The translations under genes were made by a program, and so were the position numbers. Of a DNA stretch of 64,000 nt, positions 60,901-64,000 are shown in pieces. Below the pieces are notes generated by a model. The model ran no database searches and was not told where the DNA came from. It saw nothing but the letters and a program-made list of their open reading frames with translations. The stretch comes from Notospermus geniculatus (taxonomy: Eukaryota > Nemertea > Pilidiophora > Heteronemertea > Lineidae), in contig NMRB01000225.1 in the NCBI GenBank assembly GCA_002633025.1, positions 313,689 to 377,688 of the forward strand, written 5' to 3'. How positions within the stretch are numbered: position 1 is the first letter of the stretch; every line of letters begins with the position of its first letter.

Positions 60901-61879
60901 CATGTTTTCTTTGTCAGCAAAGGGGCTGTTTATTTCCGTCATTTGAGGAATCTGAGTTGTGATCCTTGAGAAAATGGAGAAAGCTATGAAGCTGCAAATT
61001 GCGGGTATTATTCTGTACAGCACAACAAATAATCCCTGCAATTTGCAAGTGCATAGCTTTTACCTTTTTCCCAAGGATCACAACTCAGATTCCTCAAGAG
61101 ACGAAAATGAACAACCTCTTTCATGTTTTCTTTGCAGTCTACGCTGACCTACATGTACATGTAATCAAATATTTCCTAAACCTGCATGAAAACAGTGAGC
61201 GCCGAGGGAGTTGTTCAAAACACTTTTGACTACAGCATTCTGAACCTGAACAGACATCAGCGAATGACTATCCATTACCAGGGTTCCCCCTGGACTGTGG
61301 AAAGTTTTCTTCACTTCTGGAATTTCCATAAAGGGCACCGCACATTAGCGATTTTTTCGAGCGATTTTGTAGGCGACCGGCCTTGCGACCACAGAAGCGA
61401 CTGAACATTTTTCAGATTTTCTAGTTTTTGTTGACTTGTTTGCGACAAATGCTTCTTTGGAAGATTAATGATGTCGTGGATGACATCATTGATCGACCGC
61501 AAAGGTAATTACGGCAGGCGACGTAGTAGTCGCATCGGTAGTCGCCCCCATTTTAGTCGCCAGTGTGCGGAGCCCTTTAGTCACTCCTGAGTTATCATGA
61601 AAATTGTGGTCAAAATCAATCATTTTACTATTTTCCAATGGTCACTTGGCACATTTCATTCTTCAATGACTAGAGTGAAGAGTGGCAGCGGAAAACCCTC
61701 CATTACCTCCACTCCGATCCTTCGATAATTTAAATGCTGGTTGGAGACCCTCAGGATGTCTGACAATGTGAGGCAATAAATGGAATATGCTTGGTGGCTG
61801 GATGTCGGGATTACTGTAGGAGAGATTGCCTAAGAGTTGGCGGATATCTTCTGGCAGTATGGTCGCCCCTGGGTATAAT
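45990..61879 (-). CDS. MGAT4-type alpha-1,3-mannosyl-glycoprotein 4-beta-N-acetylglucosaminyltransferase, N-terminal exon(s) missing
   Basis: Exons in transcript order: 61707-61879, 60259-60392, 55262-55311, 52316-52429, 51892-51967, 51027-51141, 47826-47956, 47550-47657, 46797-46990, 45999-46275; 457 codons in phase. It adds the beta-1,4 GlcNAc branch to N-glycans in the Golgi. Family hallmarks: [41 protein letters not shown], the metal-binding [42 protein letters not shown], and the C-terminal [11 protein letters not shown] and SWVILSE. The open first exon begins in phase 2, so a further 5' exon encoding the cytoplasmic tail and membrane anchor must lie upstream; none was found to 64000. 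After SWVILSE the frame reads Val-Ser-stop at 45990 if unspliced, but GTGAGT is also a good donor, and family members carry a few more residues, so a tiny last exon may exist. It resembles the A/B group more than MGAT4C. Confidence 0.92.
47415..47490 (-). mobile_element. Truncated SINE copy in an MGAT4 intron
   Basis: Minus strand: B-box GGGTTCGAGTCC and the same GAAGCAATGTCTTTCACC tail as the copies at 40862 and 41665, with the A-box part lost. Confidence 0.65.
48033..48203. mobile_element. CAGGCGCGGATCC element (171 bp) in an MGAT4 intron
   Basis: Same family; perfect AATAG duplication. Right end GGATCTGCCCCTG. It lies 77 bp from the exon at 47826-47956. Confidence 0.88.
48695..48837. mobile_element. 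CAGTGTTTCCACCAG element (143 bp)
   Basis: Ends CAGTGTTTCCACCAG / CTGGCAGAAACACTG; flanks ACCTA and ACCAA (one mismatch). Confidence 0.8.
49105..49285. repeat. Fold-back repeat with GAGGAAGACCC...GGGGTCGAAAATTT
   Basis: Both arms carry CACTTTCTAGT and CCTGAGGAAGACCC; a single arm recurs at about 37275-37375 in the nicotinamidase locus. Confidence 0.75.
49757..49859. repeat. Fold-back element AGAAAGTCCGATAGTGC
   Basis: About 40-bp arms with a short loop; lies in an MGAT4 intron. Confidence 0.82.
51339..51850. mobile_element. Pogo-like element, 512 bp, with internal minisatellite
   Basis: TA-flanked CAGTCCTCCCTCGCTACGAA left end; right complement CAGTGCACCCTCACTCTTAC. Ends 41 bp from MGAT4 exon 51892-51967. 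Confidence 0.82.
51515..51730. repeat. Minisatellite, unit 42 bp, five copies, inside a pogo-like element
   Basis: CTTATCAAACCCAAGCTTGG + ATAATTTGGTTTGTATTGCACA; each unit contains the palindrome CCAAGCTTGG. Confidence 0.93.
52004..52220 (+). mobile_element. tRNA-derived SINE in an MGAT4 intron
   Basis: Plus strand: A-box-like GGAGCAGTGGTTGAACATC and B-box GGGTTCAATCCC at about 52068, then an AT-richer body. The end is approximate. Confidence 0.6.
52883..53012. repeat. Fold-back element, GGGCCGAATTCATAAAGGG type
   Basis: Near-perfect 60-bp arms containing TAACTTCGTCAAATGCA. Confidence 0.82.
53517..53783. mobile_element. TA-flanked CAGTACAGGTCACAATTGAC element, 267 bp
   Basis: 27-bp inverted ends and a CpG-rich core with repeated TTACGCGTAA and GTAACTTACG words. 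Confidence 0.88.
53975..54483. mobile_element. TA-flanked CATACTCTAAATCCTCAGAT element, 509 bp
   Basis: 31-bp inverted ends. An open frame of 128 codons inside (53997-54383) has no recognisable domain. Confidence 0.85.
55381..55577. mobile_element. AGCCTGCCACACACTGGAGC element (197 bp), TAA duplication
   Basis: Long inverted arms containing GAGCTATCTGCTGAGC; TAA at 55378-55380 and 55578-55580. Confidence 0.88.
57645..57821. mobile_element. GTCTAGAAAAACTTGGCGG element
   Basis: Same family as 37453-37691 in inverse order (CGTTTGAGGAAAGTGTTAAT). Confidence 0.78.
58447..58546. mobile_element. Fragment of the AGCCAGGCGTAC family
   Basis: Matches the left arm of 17586-18077 in inverse orientation (GATGTACGCCTGGCTT at the end). 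Confidence 0.65.
59711..59973. mobile_element. piggyBac-like MITE, TTAA duplication
   Basis: CACGTTGACTGCC / GGTAGTCAACGTG ends between TTAA at 59707-59710 and 59974-59977; CTACGAG/CTCGTAG subterminal repeats. Confidence 0.88.
60022..60225. mobile_element. CAGGGCCGGATCCAGG element, right end degraded
   Basis: Left end is intact and the body matches 14427-14705 in inverse order; the right terminus is not recognisable. It lies just downstream (in gene sense) of MGAT4 exon 60259-60392. Confidence 0.65.
60919..61121. mobile_element. AAAGGGGCTGTT element in MGAT4 intron
   Basis: Same family and nearly same sequence as 25976-26190. Confidence 0.85.
61335..61578. mobile_element. AGGGC(A)CCGCACA inverted-repeat element
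   Basis: Left AGGGCACCGCACA with TAA before it; right TGTGCGGAGCCCT with TTA after it. The interior has GTAGTCGC/GCGACT words. Confidence 0.65.
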
Positions 61880-61989
61880 CTGCAAACAGGAGAGGAGAAA
61901 TAAGAAATGCAAATCATTGAAACCTAGACACAAAGCAGAGCAGAGCAAACTGTGTATTCCTTGGAGTACTTCAAGGAGCCCCGTATTGC

Positions 61990-62310
61990 CAGGGTTTCCA
62001 CAAGGATTTTCAAGAAGGGGGGAGAAAAAAATTTTATTGAAAAACATTTTTTTCAAAAATTTTGTTTTTTTGTTAAAAATGAACTTCAGAGTCATTTTTT
62101 TACTCCAAAATGCAAAATTACCGGTAGTCTTCCTTCTGCATGAAAATTGCATTTGAAATGTAAGAAAGTAAAGAAAATCACTACCGGTACTGAAGTGAAA
62201 ATAGTGATATTTGGAAAAGGTTAGTCTGCAAACTTGAGGGGGGATATCCTCTCCTTGAAATTTTTGAGGAGGGGATCAATTCATCCCCTCTCCCCCCCCC
62301 CCCCTCANGA
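61990..62310. mobile_element. Degraded CAGGGTTTCC element
   Basis: Left end CAGGGTTTCCACAAGG; the body shares with 37913-38220 a poly-A/T core and CTTCCTTCTGCATGAAA. The right end, near the C-run and N at 62308, is unclear. Confidence 0.6.
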
Positions 62311-63280
62311 AATGTACAGTATTGAATTGGTAGCTGAGTATTCAGAAACTTTGACCATAATTCTGACATCACGAATTGGTCTCATATGACCATACAGGGA
62401 GGATGCACCAAATGATGTGTTTTTCATGTGATTGTTCTACAGTAGTTCACGTGTCATTTAGATGGCAACTGGCGCATGACTGGAGCGAGTCCCATCAAAA
62501 ATGCAACACAATTAATAATTGATAAGTGCCCCACACCTTACATAAGGATTGTTCATAAAATGAGATAACATCTACATGTATGTAACTGGCAATATGTACC
62601 GTAGGCAAATTCATGGAAAGATGATTCTACAGGATGAACGTGACCAATCTGTAACGTAGACCTCAAACAATACATTGTACATAGTATTAAATAACTCAGA
62701 CATTGGCAATTAGCTCCCAACTCCAGTGACAATATTTTGTGGTGTGTCCTTGGGCAATGCACTTTACTCTTAATGCCACATCAAAAGTGCAAAGAATGAG
62801 CCCCAATTCCCAAACCCAACATTATACAACTACATGTACTGGTAACTATTATGTTCATTACTTTATTCAGCATTGTGTTCATATGCAAGCTGGATGGGTT
62901 CCCACATGGTTTTATCAATAATATGGCCTTGAACTTGGTGAAGTACACGTGCATCTGGAGATCCAGTGATAGGCGTGCATAGTCCCAGGCCTACATGCAC
63001 GCACGGCATTATAACATGACTAGGTGAAGTTTTAAGCATTGCAGAGACAAGCATTGACAAGCATGTGCATGTAACTTTTGTATGGCATACACAAGAGAGA
63101 TATTATTAGAATTGAGATGAACTAGGTTATTGTGGTTGTCCCAGAACATCTGACATGGCCGATACTGTGTCATGCTTCACAATCACAATTTGATAATTCA
63201 TTGTTGGAGAGAGTGAGTCATGCATATTTAGATATTTAAATTCACTTTTTATAGGAATGCAGTATGTATTTTATAGGCTA

Positions 63281-63733
63281 AGGCCATTCTTTTTTTATTT
63301 GTTGTTTAGCGGATTATTTTCCAGTAAACTCAAGACAGGAGACAGGAAAAAAAATAAAAATAAAAGTCCAATCTTTCTGATGGATTTATATTTTTCGTTT
63401 TAGCTAGCCTTTATCCAGTGAAACCAAGACAGGCGGAAATAAAAAAACTCAAATATCATGAGTGCTGTCGATGTTGCCGATCGGCCCGGCCGACGAACGC
63501 GGCAAATGTTCGAAAATATCCCCAAAAAAGCACTGGACGGGGACCTCACCAAATGTTTTTAATAGAGTGCTCACACCTCGCTGAAGACTGATTTTGAAAA
63601 AAACATTGAAAGGTTGAAAAACAGGACTGGTGGAAATAAAAAAGATGTTTTTTTCCAATTTTATTTTTTTTCCAAATTGCCAAAATCTAACTACGGCGGG
63701 TCCGCTAAACAACAAATAAAAAAAGAATGGCCT
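63281..63733. mobile_element. AGGCCATTCTTTTTTTATTT element, 453 bp
   Basis: 33-bp perfect inverted ends beginning AGGCCATTC, with TA on both sides. Confidence 0.85.
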
Positions 63734-64000
63734 TATGATGAAAATTTGGGGGTGATCCACTCATTAGTTCAGGAGTTATTGCACTTTTTGTGTTTTGAGT
63801 TTCTGCCACCTGGTGGCCACGCTAAGAGTCGAATCAGACCGAAACTCGGTGTACTAGGTCATCTGACATAGGGGTATATATGTACCAAGTTCCAGGTCAA
63901 TAGCACCCGCGGTTACGAAACGTGCCACCAAAAGGAAAAATTTTGAACTTTGACCTCTGTGACCTTGAAAAGTAGGTCAAATCAAAAACCCGTTATATAT

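Larger units (their letters stand above)
61880..64000. other. MGAT4 first intron or 5' flank, no exon seen
   Basis: Contains a damaged CAGGGTTTCC element (from 61990), a C-run with an N at 62308, and a 453-bp inverted-repeat element (63281-63733). The last 120 bases resemble a repeat also found at the window start (about 110-185). Confidence 0.5.

Overview
This is an animal (intron-rich eukaryotic) genomic window, most likely from a marine deuterostome such as an echinoderm or hemichordate. The reasons are: four multi-exon genes with GT-AG introns of 0.1-5 kb, a CLOCK-type bHLH-PAS gene, an EF-hand nicotinamidase of the invertebrate type, dense short inverted-repeat transposons, tRNA-derived SINEs, and heavy use of the palindromic words TAGGCCTA, TACATGTA and ACCGGT. 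The species is inference; the gene calls rest on exon translations whose phases were checked by hand across every junction.

Layout. (1) 658-22139, minus strand: an 18-exon gene, at least 879 codons, leaving the window at its 3' end. It encodes a leucine-rich-repeat, Roc-like, COR-like protein followed by a cysteine-rich zinc-binding block and the start of a SPRY-like domain. The GTPase motifs look degenerate. (2) 23806-31710, plus strand: a complete 16-exon CLOCK orthologue (947 aa), head to head with gene 1 across about 1.67 kb that carries a near-perfect 186-bp palindrome and a CACGTG E-box. (3) 33743-39305, plus strand: a complete 8-exon nicotinamidase (417 aa) in tandem behind CLOCK. (4) 45990-61879, minus strand: a 10-exon MGAT4-type N-acetylglucosaminyltransferase, missing its N-terminal (membrane anchor) exon and converging tail to tail on the nicotinamidase.

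Introns and intergenic DNA are packed with non-autonomous DNA transposons that can be sorted by ends and target duplications: CAGGG-ended elements with 5-bp duplications (hAT5-like), AGCCT/AGGC-ended elements with 3-bp TTA/TAA duplications (PIF/Harbinger-like), TA-flanked pogo/Tc1-like elements, one TTAA-flanked piggyBac-like element, several fold-back families, and tRNA-derived SINEs. At least eight minisatellites sit mainly in introns. No transposase or reverse transcriptase reading frame was seen.

Themes. CLOCK beside an NAD+-salvage enzyme is functionally suggestive, because in mammals CLOCK:BMAL1 drives the NAD+ salvage enzyme NAMPT, whose role nicotinamidase fills in many invertebrates. 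The Roco-like protein is the best candidate for something undescribed. Assembly caveats: an 823-bp gap at 20850-21672, single Ns at 5090, 6845, 45614 and 62308, and a probably artefactual 173-bp duplication at 6671-7018.
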